The notes beneath the pieces are model-generated. The model made no database searches, was not told where the DNA came from, and saw only the letters and a program-made list of their open reading frames with translations. This document shows positions 1-5,459 of a stretch of 5,675 nt of DNA, one piece after another. Each line of letters starts with the position of its first letter. Within the stretch, counting starts at the first letter, position 1. The translations under genes and the position numbers were made by a program. The stretch lies in contig JASHUS010000020.1 of the NCBI GenBank assembly GCA_030039865.1, forward strand, positions 1 through 5,675, given 5' to 3'. Source of the DNA: Thermoplasmata archaeon. GTDB lineage: Archaea > Thermoplasmatota > Thermoplasmata > Lutacidiplasmatales > UBA184.

Positions 1-437
1 GGGGTGCCGCTGGGTCCCTCGACCAGGATGATCGCGGCCGCCGGCAGACCGCTGTCGTAATCGTACGTGTTCGCGACCAGCGAGCTCGGATCGATGATCG
101 TCTTGGCATCGCCCACTCCCTTCAGAGTGGTTCCGGAAGCGCTGATCACCAGCTGCTCGGGGAAGCTCCCCTTGTCGAGACAAATCGTGCCGCCCGGATA
201 GGTGTTAATGGCGCTTTGAACGGCATTGTCCGCCTGGTTCTCCTTCTTTACCACGACGGAGCATCCCGCTGAGGACCCGGCCACGGTCAGCACCGATCGC
301 GGGGCCGGACCGAACGTAGCGGCCGCGAGGGTCGCTCCAACCAATATCGAAGCCAACAGAATCACAATGATGGCGGCGACTCGGATCCTCGACGATTTAC
401 GTCCCAAAAACTCCCGTAGCGCTTGCGTCCCTCTCAT
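1..437 (-). CDS. Exported beta-helix repeat protein, N-terminal part (partial)
   Basis: This is the first 145 residues of a larger protein that continues past the left edge. The ATG at 437 is the first usable start: the frame upstream runs to an in-frame stop without ATG, GTG or TTG. Residues 1-20 are basic and 21-40 form a hydrophobic stretch (AAIIVILLASILVGATLAAA), so it is probably exported through Sec or anchored by its N-terminus. From about residue 67 the pattern NAVQSAINTYPGGTICLDKG, then two short strands (EQLVISASGTTLKG) and a TIIDP turn, is the opening of pectate-lyase-like/NosD-like right-handed beta-helix proteins. Cys59 and Cys86 could form a disulfide outside the cell. Such proteins are often surface or secreted carbohydrate-binding or carbohydrate-cleaving proteins, but the catalytic part is not in the window, so the activity is unknown. 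It is separated from vapC by 169 bases. A weak GGAAGTG lies just before the start. Confidence 0.8.
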   Translation of the reverse strand, partial: MRGTQALREFLGRKSSRIRVAAIIVILLASILVGATLAAATFGPAPRSVLTVAGSSAGCSVVVKKENQADNAVQSAINTYPGGTICLDKGSFPEQLVISASGTTLKGVGDAKTIIDPSSLVANTYDYDSGLPAAAIILVEGPSGT

Positions 438-490
438 GTCTACACTTCCGTGCGAGTGGCGAACCCGGTAGGCGCGGGAATGGACCTTTC

Positions 491-500
491 CCTGATAATC
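491..500 (-). promoter_or_regulatory. Possible TATA-like box for the beta-helix gene
   Basis: Read on the minus strand this is GATTATCAGG, the only A/T-rich element between vapC and the beta-helix start at 437. Its centre is about 60 bases before the ATG, which would imply a leader of roughly 30 bases instead of a leaderless transcript. Weak evidence from position and composition only. Confidence 0.2.
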
Positions 501-606
501 CTGCCTGTGAGTCAGCCCATCCCGCTAGATCGAGTTCGACACCTCCGTTCGTGAGTTCGGAAGCGCGCCGCCGGTGTTCGAGGTGTGCAACGAGCACTGC
601 AACCGC

Positions 607-990
607 TCAATGTACCCGATGGAGGCCTCGAACAGAGTCGAAGTCGCTGTCGAAGGAAACGACAATCCGGTCCCCCGAGCGGATCATCGCCTCGATTGTC
701 GCACAGTCAGCCACGGACAGCTGACCATCGTGGGCGAGATGCCGCTCCATCGCGTTGTCGAGGAGTTCTCTATCCAGCAACCTGAGCGAGCAAGAGTCGA
801 GAAAAAATCTGTAAAGTTCTCGGGCAGCCTTGCCGCCGAGTCGCGAGCCGACGATAGTTAGCGACTCTGACGCAACGAGATCGAGAAGTGCTGGCTCATC
901 TCGAATCTCGGGCCGAAGGGTGACTGCTCGATCGTGCCACTGGTCGTCTTTGTCTGCGAGCGCGACCCAGTATGACGAGTCAACGAACAC
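607..990 (-). CDS. vapC: VapC-family PIN-domain ribonuclease toxin
   Basis: A 127-residue protein, normal length for VapC toxins, which are Mg2+-dependent ribonucleases that cut tRNA, rRNA or other RNAs when released from their antitoxin. The PIN-domain acidic residues are all present: Asp4 in FVDSSYWVAL, Glu42 in ASESLTIVGSRLGG, Asp95 in SVADCATIEAM, and Asp114/Asp116 in VVSFDSDFDSVRGLHRV. The toxin therefore looks intact. The start is a GTG at 990, the only start that fits, because an in-frame TGA sits three codons upstream; GAGGA lies about 5-8 bases before it as a plausible ribosome site. The gene overlaps the end of the upstream AbrB-type gene by 11 bases, the usual arrangement for translationally coupled vapBC. 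The RNA target cannot be read from the sequence. Confidence 0.92.
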   Translation of the reverse strand: MFVDSSYWVALADKDDQWHDRAVTLRPEIRDEPALLDLVASESLTIVGSRLGGKAARELYRFFLDSCSLRLLDRELLDNAMERHLAHDGQLSVADCATIEAMIRSGDRIVVSFDSDFDSVRGLHRVH

Positions 991-1228
991 GCTTCCTCAT
1001 CCCCTGCACTTGCTTTTTGCTCGCGACCGCGTCCCCGCCATGGCTTCCCAGCCCGGTGATGTCTTCTATCGTCACACGCCGTCTCAGATGAACTACGAGC
1101 TCCGATCCCCTGAGCTGCCACTGCAGGAGATCGCCTTCGCGGGCCCCAATTCGGGTTCGGATGTCCTTCGGCAGTACGGTCAGGAATCCTGTCGACAATC
1201 GAGACTCACTCAAGGATTCGGCGCACAT
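980..1228 (-). CDS. vapB: VapB-type antitoxin, AbrB/SpoVT (MazE-like) DNA-binding family
   Basis: An 82-residue protein preceding and overlapping vapC. Residues 11-50 carry the swapped-hairpin AbrB pattern: LSTGFLTVLPKDIRTRIGAR, then EGDLL and two short strands ending at VVHLRR. In this family the N-terminal half binds operator DNA as a dimer and the C-terminal tail binds and blocks the PIN toxin. The tail here (about 52-82) begins VTIEDITGL and ends in a basic KKQVQGMRKRVR. I chose the ATG at 1228; a GTG at 1243 would add five residues but breaks the spacing to the A/T-rich promoter-like element upstream and adds nothing to the fold. Antitoxins of this kind normally repress their own operon, and imperfect dyad symmetry overlaps the start (see separate entry). 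Confidence 0.88.
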   Translation of the reverse strand: MCAESLSESRLSTGFLTVLPKDIRTRIGAREGDLLQWQLRGSELVVHLRRRVTIEDITGLGSHGGDAVASKKQVQGMRKRVR

Positions 1229-1245
1229 AGTTAACAATATCACTA
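1228..1245 (-). promoter_or_regulatory. Possible operator: imperfect inverted repeat over the vapB start
   Basis: On the minus strand TAGTGA and TNACTA half-sites flank a short A/T core (TAGTGATATTGTTAACTA), giving an imperfect dyad that covers the bases just before and at the vapB start codon. AbrB-type antitoxins bind A/T-rich dyads near their own promoter, so this is a reasonable autoregulatory site. The symmetry is short and could be chance in an A/T-rich patch. Confidence 0.25.
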
Positions 1246-1255
1246 AGCGATTAGA

Positions 1256-1264
1256 CTACTTAAG
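1256..1264 (-). promoter_or_regulatory. Candidate TATA-like box of the vapBC operon
   Basis: The minus strand reads CTTAAGTAG here, centred about 32 bases before the vapB ATG. It lies in the only markedly A/T-rich patch of this GC-rich region, which fits an archaeal TATA element driving a leaderless or nearly leaderless vapBC message. The spacing is a few bases longer than ideal. Confidence 0.4.
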
Positions 1265-1337
1265 GGGTGGGGAGTCGCTCGAGCTAATCGTTCCGACCGG
1301 CGGGTCGCTGCGACAATCATTGTAACCAGCGAAGGTC

Positions 1338-1367
1338 GCGCAAATTCTGAACAGAACTGAGCTGCGC
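1338..1367 (-). terminator. Hairpin downstream of the DUF998 gene
   Basis: Outer arms GCGCA (1338-1342) and TGCGC (1363-1367) pair, and inside them TTCTG (1345-1349) and CAGAA (1352-1356) form a second dyad separated by two bases. It starts 17 bases after the DUF998 stop on the minus strand. No long T-run follows, so termination is a guess; the inner near-palindrome could equally be a protein-binding site. Confidence 0.25.
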
Positions 1368-1383
1368 CCGTGCAATGCCTCCG

Positions 1384-2097
1384 TCATGTGCCCGTCGAGA
1401 TGACATTCGTCGGTCGGCGAATCGGCCTCGGTACGAAATGGAGGCCAACAACTACCAGCCAGAGCAAGGCCGGCGCGACGATCAGTCGCTCCAGCCCGCC
1501 GAAACCAAGAGGTCCCCACTGTTCGCTGATGTTCGACGCGACAATCGTGCCCCCGGAGACGATCCCGCACGCGAACGAAAGCTGTCGATACCCGTTCCAG
1601 GAAGAGTCCCCGATCATGGAGATTCCGAAGAGCACCAGCGCCGCGGCGGCCCCCACGAACGCGAGTAATGCTCCGAGCGAGTGTGCGACGCCTTGGACGT
1701 CCTCCGGAAAGAGGCCGACCATCGCGGCCCCCACACCGGCGACGACCAGGATAATCTTGCCCGCCCGTGCGACGCGGCCCGGGGGAAACGCCGAGCGAGC
1801 CCCGACGACTCCCGCGGCGATGAGGATCCCGAGCAGCACGATCGAGACGTTGAAGACGACGTGGAGCGGAGAGCAAACGTACGACGTGCCCATCGCGTTC
1901 TCCGCGCAGTGCGCCGCGCCGAGGTCGCTGATGGCGTTCTCTGCGAGATTGTAGGGCGAGGTCCACGCGAGCTGTACCACGATCATCGCGATGACGAACT
2001 GGATCGCACCGACGATCCAGAGCAATCCTCCGATTCTGACTTCTAGCGCTAGTCGCGAGTCGCCCGAAGCAGAGTGATCGGTCTGGGAATCGACCAT
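1384..2097 (-). CDS. DUF998 family integral membrane protein
   Basis: A 237-residue protein with six predicted helices (about 23-44, 79-99, 113-129, 136-160, 172-188, 203-222). It has the DUF998 hallmark in the first outer loop, YNLAENAISDLGAAHC (residues 49-64), followed by the SPLHVVFNVSIVLLG helix; further on are FPEDVQGVAHSLGALLAF (130-147) and the GGLERL motif before the last helix. Cys64 and Cys75 flank the first loop and could form a disulfide on the outer face. The biochemical role of DUF998 is not established. I chose the ATG at 2097 because the frame upstream (to 2241) encodes a non-conserved-looking polar extension that overlaps the divergent gene at 2195; a GTG at 2115 is an alternative. 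It stands alone, facing away from the small Cys-rich gene. Confidence 0.85.
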   Translation of the reverse strand: MVDSQTDHSASGDSRLALEVRIGGLLWIVGAIQFVIAMIVVQLAWTSPYNLAENAISDLGAAHCAENAMGTSYVCSPLHVVFNVSIVLLGILIAAGVVGARSAFPPGRVARAGKIILVVAGVGAAMVGLFPEDVQGVAHSLGALLAFVGAAAALVLFGISMIGDSSWNGYRQLSFACGIVSGGTIVASNISEQWGPLGFGGLERLIVAPALLWLVVVGLHFVPRPIRRPTNVISTGT

Positions 2098-2162
2098 CAC
2101 GATCTCGGGACTCACGGGTGCGCTCTTGAATCTGTGCGCCCCCGGAAGGCCTGTCCGTGAGG

Positions 2163-2170
2163 TCTTTATT
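2163..2170 (+). promoter_or_regulatory. TATA-like box for the small Cys-rich gene
   Basis: TCTTTATT is centred about 28 bases before the ATG at 2195, the spacing expected for a leaderless archaeal transcript. It is the main support for choosing that internal ATG over the upstream ATG at 2126. It lies in the 97-base divergent region shared with the DUF998 gene. Confidence 0.5.
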
Positions 2171-2194
2171 CCGGCGTCTCGCTGTAGGAATGAG

Positions 2195-2386
2195 ATGTGC
2201 GGAGACTGCGAGCGTCCAATGGAGGAGGTCATGCAAAACAAGCCCGGATGCGTCTGTCAGAGTTGTACGACCGGCGGTTCCGTGATCGCCGTCGAGAGTT
2301 CGCCCCGATCGACCCACCGGGGCCTGGCTCCCTGGTGCGTCGCGTGCCACCATTTCATCCTCACCTCTCCCGCCCCGAAACTCTGA
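2195..2386 (+). CDS. Small Cys-rich, zinc-ribbon-like protein (63 aa)
   Basis: A 63-residue protein with three Cys pairs: C2-GD-C5, C21-QS-C24 (with an extra C19) and C48-VA-C51 followed by His52-His53. Two CxxC knuckles 15 residues apart resemble a zinc ribbon, and the third pair with its His residues could make a second metal site. I know of no named family that matches. The ATG at 2195 is preferred over one 69 bases upstream because a TATA-like box is spaced correctly for it, the Cys motif begins at residue 2, and the longer form would run into the DUF998 promoter region. Codon choice is G/C-rich at third positions, as in the neighbouring genes. It diverges from the DUF998 gene and is followed, 87 bases later, by an independently promoted VOC gene. 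It could be a small regulator, a metal carrier or an accessory subunit; function unknown. A chance open frame cannot be fully excluded. Confidence 0.55.
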   Translation: MCGDCERPMEEVMQNKPGCVCQSCTTGGSVIAVESSPRSTHRGLAPWCVACHHFILTSPAPKL

Positions 2387-2391
2387 GTCTC

Positions 2392-2421
2392 CGCCCCGCG
2401 ACCCCGCAGAGAGACGGGGCG
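2392..2421 (+). terminator. GC-rich hairpin after the small Cys-rich gene
   Basis: CGCCCCG (2392-2398) and CGGGGCG (2415-2421) are perfect inverted arms around a 16-base loop, starting six bases after the stop codon at 2386 and ending before the next TATA-like box. An alternative shorter stem (CCCCG 2402-2406 with CGGGG 2415-2419) competes. No T-run follows, so a terminator role is possible only by position. Confidence 0.3.
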
Positions 2422-2443
2422 CTACGGCCATTACGCGGGAGGA

Positions 2444-2450
2444 TGTTATT
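2444..2450 (+). promoter_or_regulatory. TATA-like box for the VOC gene
   Basis: TGTTATT is centred 27 bases before the ATG at 2474, with a purine-rich GGGAGGA immediately upstream that could act as a TFB recognition element. No Shine-Dalgarno lies before the start, so a leaderless transcript is likely. Confidence 0.55.
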
Positions 2451-2473
2451 CGGCACGTGCCCTACCTTCGAGC

Positions 2474-2812
2474 ATGTCGAACCGGTTTGGGACCGACATC
2501 ATCATCCGGACCCCCGATCCGAAGAAGGCGGCTGCGTTCTACGTCAAGAATCTCGGCTTCCAGATCTCCGAGGAGAATCCCGACCTGATCAGCGTCCTCG
2601 GCCCGAACATCAACCTCTTCATCGAGAAGGGGCGGGCCCATGGGCCGGTTCTCGAGGTCCTCGTCCCGGACGTCGCGGCCACGAAGCAGCGGCTGATTGA
2701 CGACGGCGGAAAGGTCGTGCTCGACGAGCCCCGGGTGCCCCGCACGTACATTCGGGATCCGTACGGAATCACGTACAATGTTGCCGAGGGCTCGCCGGAC
2801 GGCGAAACCTAG
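2474..2812 (+). CDS. VOC/glyoxalase-fold protein (112 aa)
   Basis: A complete single VOC-superfamily protein. The first beta-alpha-beta unit shows IIIRTPDPKKAAAFYVKNLG (residues 9-28), and the second VLEVLVPDVAATKQRLIDDG (59-78); it closes with the YIRDPYGITYNVAE strand-turn-strand of the family. VOC proteins use a paired beta-alpha-beta-beta-beta fold to hold a metal or small ligand (glyoxalase I, extradiol dioxygenases, antibiotic-binding proteins). The usual metal-ligand positions look altered: Asp8 stands where His/Gln/Glu is common in the first strand, and the final Glu of the DPxGNxxEL motif appears to be Asn. A ligand-binding role or unusual metal site is therefore as likely as classic glyoxalase chemistry. 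The ATG at 2474 is fixed by the upstream TATA-like box. It converges with the four-helix membrane gene, 42 bases apart. Confidence 0.9.
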   Translation: MSNRFGTDIIIRTPDPKKAAAFYVKNLGFQISEENPDLISVLGPNINLFIEKGRAHGPVLEVLVPDVAATKQRLIDDGGKVVLDEPRVPRTYIRDPYGITYNVAEGSPDGET

Positions 2813-2854
2813 GTTCGGCCGCCTGGCGACCGGGGCCGGATCCCCCGTCGTGCA

Positions 2855-3448
2855 TCACCCAGCTGCGGTAGCCTCCAAGCGTTCGAGCGCCACCCGATGG
2901 AAGACGAACCAACCGAGCGCGACGGCGAGGAAGCCGAGCCCTAGTGTGAGCTCGAGCCCTATCGTGGACCACGTCGAGACCAGTCCCGACACGTTGTAGT
3001 TGGCCAGCTCGGCGAACTCGAACAACGCCGAATAGAAGAATGACACGGCAATGCCACAGGCACCCGCCAGGAGGACGGCCATCCCGATCCGAGCCCGCAG
3101 CCGATGGGGATCCTCCCGAGTCTTCCCGGCGACTCGATACGTTGCGCGTTGGTCGAGCGCCCAGCCGGCGACTACCACGAGCACTCCCAGACCTGCCAAG
3201 AAGTCAGAACTCCCGCCGACGCCGGCGATTTCGTTCGGTTGGACTTGGTGTCCGCTCAACAGCACGTAGTCGACATACGTCAGCAGGAACACCGAGACGG
3301 AAATCAGCACGAGTCCCGCAGCGAAGATCATGCTCCCGGTCCGAGAGATCCGCTTTGTATCAGAACCCGGCGAGGGCTGAACGGCGTCAGCGGCGCTATC
3401 GGACGGCGCGACTTGCCAGGGCGGGGGGCCGACGGAATCTCCAGCCAT
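2855..3448 (-). CDS. Four-helix membrane protein of unknown function
   Basis: A 197-residue protein I do not recognise. The first ~35 residues are rich in Pro, Ser, Asp and Ala and probably disordered, in the cytosol or outside. Four hydrophobic helices follow (about 40-64, 82-98, 120-143, 160-183). The loop between helices 2 and 3 is basic (DQRATYRVAGKTREDPHRLR), so by the positive-inside rule this loop, and both termini, face the cytoplasm. The two outer loops are GHQVQPNEIAGVGGSSD and ELANYNVSG. No catalytic motif stands out. I chose the ATG at 3448; a GTG at 3469 would add seven residues. GGTGAT, matching the archaeal anti-Shine-Dalgarno, lies 15 bases before the ATG, too far to be convincing. 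The methyltransferase gene lies 103 bases upstream on the same strand. Confidence 0.8.
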   Translation of the reverse strand: MAGDSVGPPPWQVAPSDSAADAVQPSPGSDTKRISRTGSMIFAAGLVLISVSVFLLTYVDYVLLSGHQVQPNEIAGVGGSSDFLAGLGVLVVVAGWALDQRATYRVAGKTREDPHRLRARIGMAVLLAGACGIAVSFFYSALFEFAELANYNVSGLVSTWSTIGLELTLGLGFLAVALGWFVFHRVALERLEATAAG

Positions 3449-3483
3449 CCGGCGTGGACCCGTTATCACCGGAGGCTGAAGTT

Positions 3484-3491
3484 CGATAAGT
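3484..3491 (-). promoter_or_regulatory. Possible TATA-like box for the four-helix membrane gene
   Basis: The minus strand reads ACTTATCG here, the only A/T-rich element in the 103 bases between the methyltransferase stop and the membrane-protein start. It is about 39 bases before the ATG at 3448, giving a short leader of about 12 bases. Weak. Confidence 0.25.
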
Positions 3492-3551
3492 CAGTCGCGC
3501 TCGAACGCAGGTCGAAAGGAGCCCGTCGAAATCAACCCCTCGCCGAACCCG

Positions 3552-4298
3552 TCATCGCGAGATCCCGGCTCCCGGCTTGACGCCGACGAGCAGACCCCGT
3601 CCGCTCGGAAGTCCCCTACGCAGGAACCGAGCCCGGAGACCGGCGGCGTTCCCCAGTTCGACCAATCGCTCGGGAGCGACCATGAGTCCGGGCACGATCT
3701 CCCGAACGTACGCGACCCCGCGGCCCTTCGTACCGATGAGGTAACTGTACTCGATGATCGAACGAGACCCGCGTCGCCGGGCGTAGGAGACGCGAGCGAT
3801 CACTCCGTCCGAAGTGCGACCGCTGAGCGCGTGGACGTGGCCGGGCTGGAACATGTCGGGGCTGATCCAGGGCTCCACGAGGACCACACCGCCCGGCTTC
3901 AGGTGCCGGGCGAAGTTCGCAAGCGCGGTGCGGACCTCGGACTCCGACCTCAGGTGGCCGATCGCGCTGAAGAGACTACTGACGACGTCGAATTGCCGCT
4001 CGAGACGGAAGGTCCGCATGTCACCCCGCCGCAGTTCCTCGCCGGGGAGTCGATCACGGGCGATTCGCAGCATCTCCCGGCTGAGATCGATCCCGACCAC
4101 TCGGTAGTGCTTCCGGAGATGCTCAAGGTGGCGGCCCGTGCCGCAGGCGACATCGAGCCAGTCTCGGCCGTTCGAACGTCGGAATCGACGGACAAGACGC
4201 TCCAGGGCCGCCGATTCGGCCCGGTAGTCCTTGAACGAGGCGATCGAATCGTAGTATCGCGCTAGCTCCCGGAACATCTGGGGCTGACGGGTGCTCAT
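3552..4298 (-). CDS. Class I SAM-dependent methyltransferase, aminosugar N,N-dimethyltransferase-like
   Basis: A 248-residue protein with a complete class I methyltransferase fold: SAM-binding motif I WLDVACGTGRHLEHL (47-61), the ribose-binding acid Asp71 in VVGIDLSREML, RGDMRTF (91-97) contacting adenine, FDVVSSLFSAIGHL (103-116) and HLKPGGVVLVEPW (132-144). The order ARYYD, CGTGxHL, GDMR.F, FSAIGHL, VEPW and C-terminal PSGRGLLVGVKPG follows, as I remember them, TylM1 and DesVI, which add two methyl groups to the amine of dTDP-linked deoxyaminosugars. Tyr15/Tyr16 and His115 match the positions of the Tyr and His near the sugar amine in TylM1. No dTDP-sugar synthesis or glycosyltransferase gene is in the window, so the substrate could be another small amine or a cell-surface sugar. 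The ATG at 4298 is preferred; starts at 4349 (17 extra residues without family match) and 4277 are alternatives. The ten-helix membrane gene lies 82 bases upstream on the same strand. Confidence 0.85.
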   Translation of the reverse strand: MSTRQPQMFRELARYYDSIASFKDYRAESAALERLVRRFRRSNGRDWLDVACGTGRHLEHLRKHYRVVGIDLSREMLRIARDRLPGEELRRGDMRTFRLERQFDVVSSLFSAIGHLRSESEVRTALANFARHLKPGGVVLVEPWISPDMFQPGHVHALSGRTSDGVIARVSYARRRGSRSIIEYSYLIGTKGRGVAYVREIVPGLMVAPERLVELGNAAGLRARFLRRGLPSGRGLLVGVKPGAGISR

Positions 4299-4380
4299 GG
4301 TCGGGTGCGGACGACTCCAGCCTTTGCCCTGTGATGAGCCTATGCGCATCCCCGGAGGCGGGCCCCGATTGGCCGTCCGA

Positions 4381-5424
4381 TCAGGTCGCGGTCGCGGGCA
4401 CCGAGCCCGCGGGTTTCGTCGACGGTGCTCGGGCGCGGATGCGTCGTGCGGCCACTACGATGCAGGCGATGTAGACCGCCGCAGCCAACCAGTCCCCGGA
4501 CGGCAGGTCGTGGACTGCGATCGCCGTGGTGAGCGGGATCAGCATCGCCCCGGTGAGGAGTGAGAGGGTCTGGATCTCGCTGAGAGTGTATCGGGAGAAG
4601 AACCGCAGCGCGAGATACGCGACGCCAATCGGATAGATCGCGGCGAAGATCGCAGCGGAGCTTCCCACGGACCCCAGGAGCGCGCCGGGCGCCGCGTCCG
4701 GGACAAAGGGGACGGGGAAGAAGGTCAGAACGGGGATGAAGGTCACGATGAAGAAGGCGAGACCGGCCAGCACCAGGGGGAGCGGCCGGGAGAACCGGCC
4801 GACCAGGATCCGCCGAGGGTCTGGCAACGGGAGTCGCCGAGCGATATAGATTCCGACGGCGACAATGGCGACCGGGAGCAACATCAGCGGCAGCAGCGAC
4901 CGGAAGGTCAGGCTGAACAGCGACTGCAGGGTGAGAATGGCGAGCACCTCGAAGAGGATGAGCCCCAGGAACCAGCGAATCGCGCGCTCGCTGAGGAACC
5001 GCACGCACCGGGTCTCGGGGAAGATGAGGAAGCTCAGCATCACCGGCACCGAGATGCTGACGATCATGTGGAAGAGGGTGATCTCGGTCACCCAGGGCCA
5101 GTTGATCCCGATCCAGCGGCCGAGACCGCCGACCACCTCCGGTGAGAGCGGGTTCACGGCGAAGTACGTCTTCGCGAGCAGGCCCTCGTTCAACGCCCCG
5201 TAGGAGATCCCCAGGGCCAGAAGCGACGCGATCCACTTGTTCCACGCGACGACCGCCTCGCGGATCAGGAGAACCGGCAACGCGTAGCTCGGCCAGGTCA
5301 AGAGGAAGAACGTGAACGCGGCCGAAGGCACGGTGAGCGCCGGGACCAGCTGGGTCGACCCGGTGAGGAACTCGACGCACGGGGTGAGAAAGACGAGGAA
5401 CAGGATCGGTCGGGCGTTCCTCAC
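4381..5424 (-). CDS. Polytopic membrane protein of about ten helices, unknown function
   Basis: A 347-residue membrane protein that I cannot assign to a named family. Hydrophobic segments lie at about 5-20, 31-54, 63-82, 113-136, 150-168, 174-194, 214-240, 250-275, 286-303 and 311-327. Polar residues sit in or beside membrane segments: Glu18 in VEFLTGST, Arg55-Glu56 in LLIREAVVAW, Asn79-Glu80 in SYGALNEGLL and His119 in LFHMIVSI. The Glu/His set faintly recalls CPBP (CAAX-type) intramembrane proteases, but the paired EE motif and the later His/Asn motif are missing, so I do not make that call. The C-terminal tail from about 328 is basic then Pro/Ala/Thr-rich. The GTG at 5424 is chosen because a TATA-like box is centred about 28 bases before it, fitting a leaderless message. 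The methyltransferase follows on the same strand after 82 bases. Confidence 0.85.
   Translation of the reverse strand: MRNARPILFLVFLTPCVEFLTGSTQLVPALTVPSAAFTFFLLTWPSYALPVLLIREAVVAWNKWIASLLALGISYGALNEGLLAKTYFAVNPLSPEVVGGLGRWIGINWPWVTEITLFHMIVSISVPVMLSFLIFPETRCVRFLSERAIRWFLGLILFEVLAILTLQSLFSLTFRSLLPLMLLPVAIVAVGIYIARRLPLPDPRRILVGRFSRPLPLVLAGLAFFIVTFIPVLTFFPVPFVPDAAPGALLGSVGSSAAIFAAIYPIGVAYLALRFFSRYTLSEIQTLSLLTGAMLIPLTTAIAVHDLPSGDWLAAAVYIACIVVAARRIRARAPSTKPAGSVPATAT
4393..4411 (-). repeat. Short perfect inverted repeat at the 3' end of the ten-helix gene
   Basis: CGCGGGC and GCCCGCG are perfect 7-base arms around ACCGA, ending about 10 bases before the stop codon at 4381. It could form a stable RNA hairpin between this gene and the methyltransferase gene. 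In such GC-rich coding DNA it may be incidental. Confidence 0.25.
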
Positions 5425-5448
5425 GCGGCGATGTACGCCGGGTCCGGG

Positions 5449-5456
5449 CTAAATGC
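5449..5456 (-). promoter_or_regulatory. TATA-like box for the ten-helix membrane gene
   Basis: The minus strand reads GCATTTAG, centred about 28 bases before the GTG start at 5424. It is the only A/T-rich element in the 65-base gap to the upstream VOC gene and supports a leaderless start at the GTG. Confidence 0.5.
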
Positions 5457-5459
5457 GTG

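Noticed and set aside
226..471. An 81-codon plus-strand frame opposite the beta-helix gene
   Set aside because: The minus strand encodes a signal sequence and beta-helix pattern there; the plus frame is a low-complexity shadow.
539..586. Inverted repeat ACACCTC...GAGGTGT downstream of vapC
   Set aside because: The arms are only seven bases with a 34-base loop and no T-run; expected by chance, so not listed as a terminator.
1256..2431. A 391-codon open frame on the minus strand over the DUF998 gene
   Set aside because: It is extremely rich in Arg, Gly and Asp, shows no domain pattern, and overlaps a clear six-helix DUF998 protein in another frame. It is a shadow produced by high GC content.
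2197..2700. A 167-codon plus-strand frame spanning the Cys-rich gene and the VOC gene
   Set aside because: It bridges two genes, is Arg/Pro-rich with no recognisable pattern, and overlaps the well-supported VOC frame.
4340..5380. A 346-codon open frame in a second frame of the ten-helix gene
   Set aside because: Its composition (Arg, Pro, Ala, Asp) is typical of a frame-shifted reading of GC-rich DNA, while the alternative frame gives well-formed hydrophobic helices and has a TATA-like box at its start.
4381..5424. CAAX-type (CPBP) intramembrane protease assignment
   Set aside because: A Glu in NEGLL and a His in LFHM are suggestive, but the EExxxR motif and the third His/Asn motif are not found.
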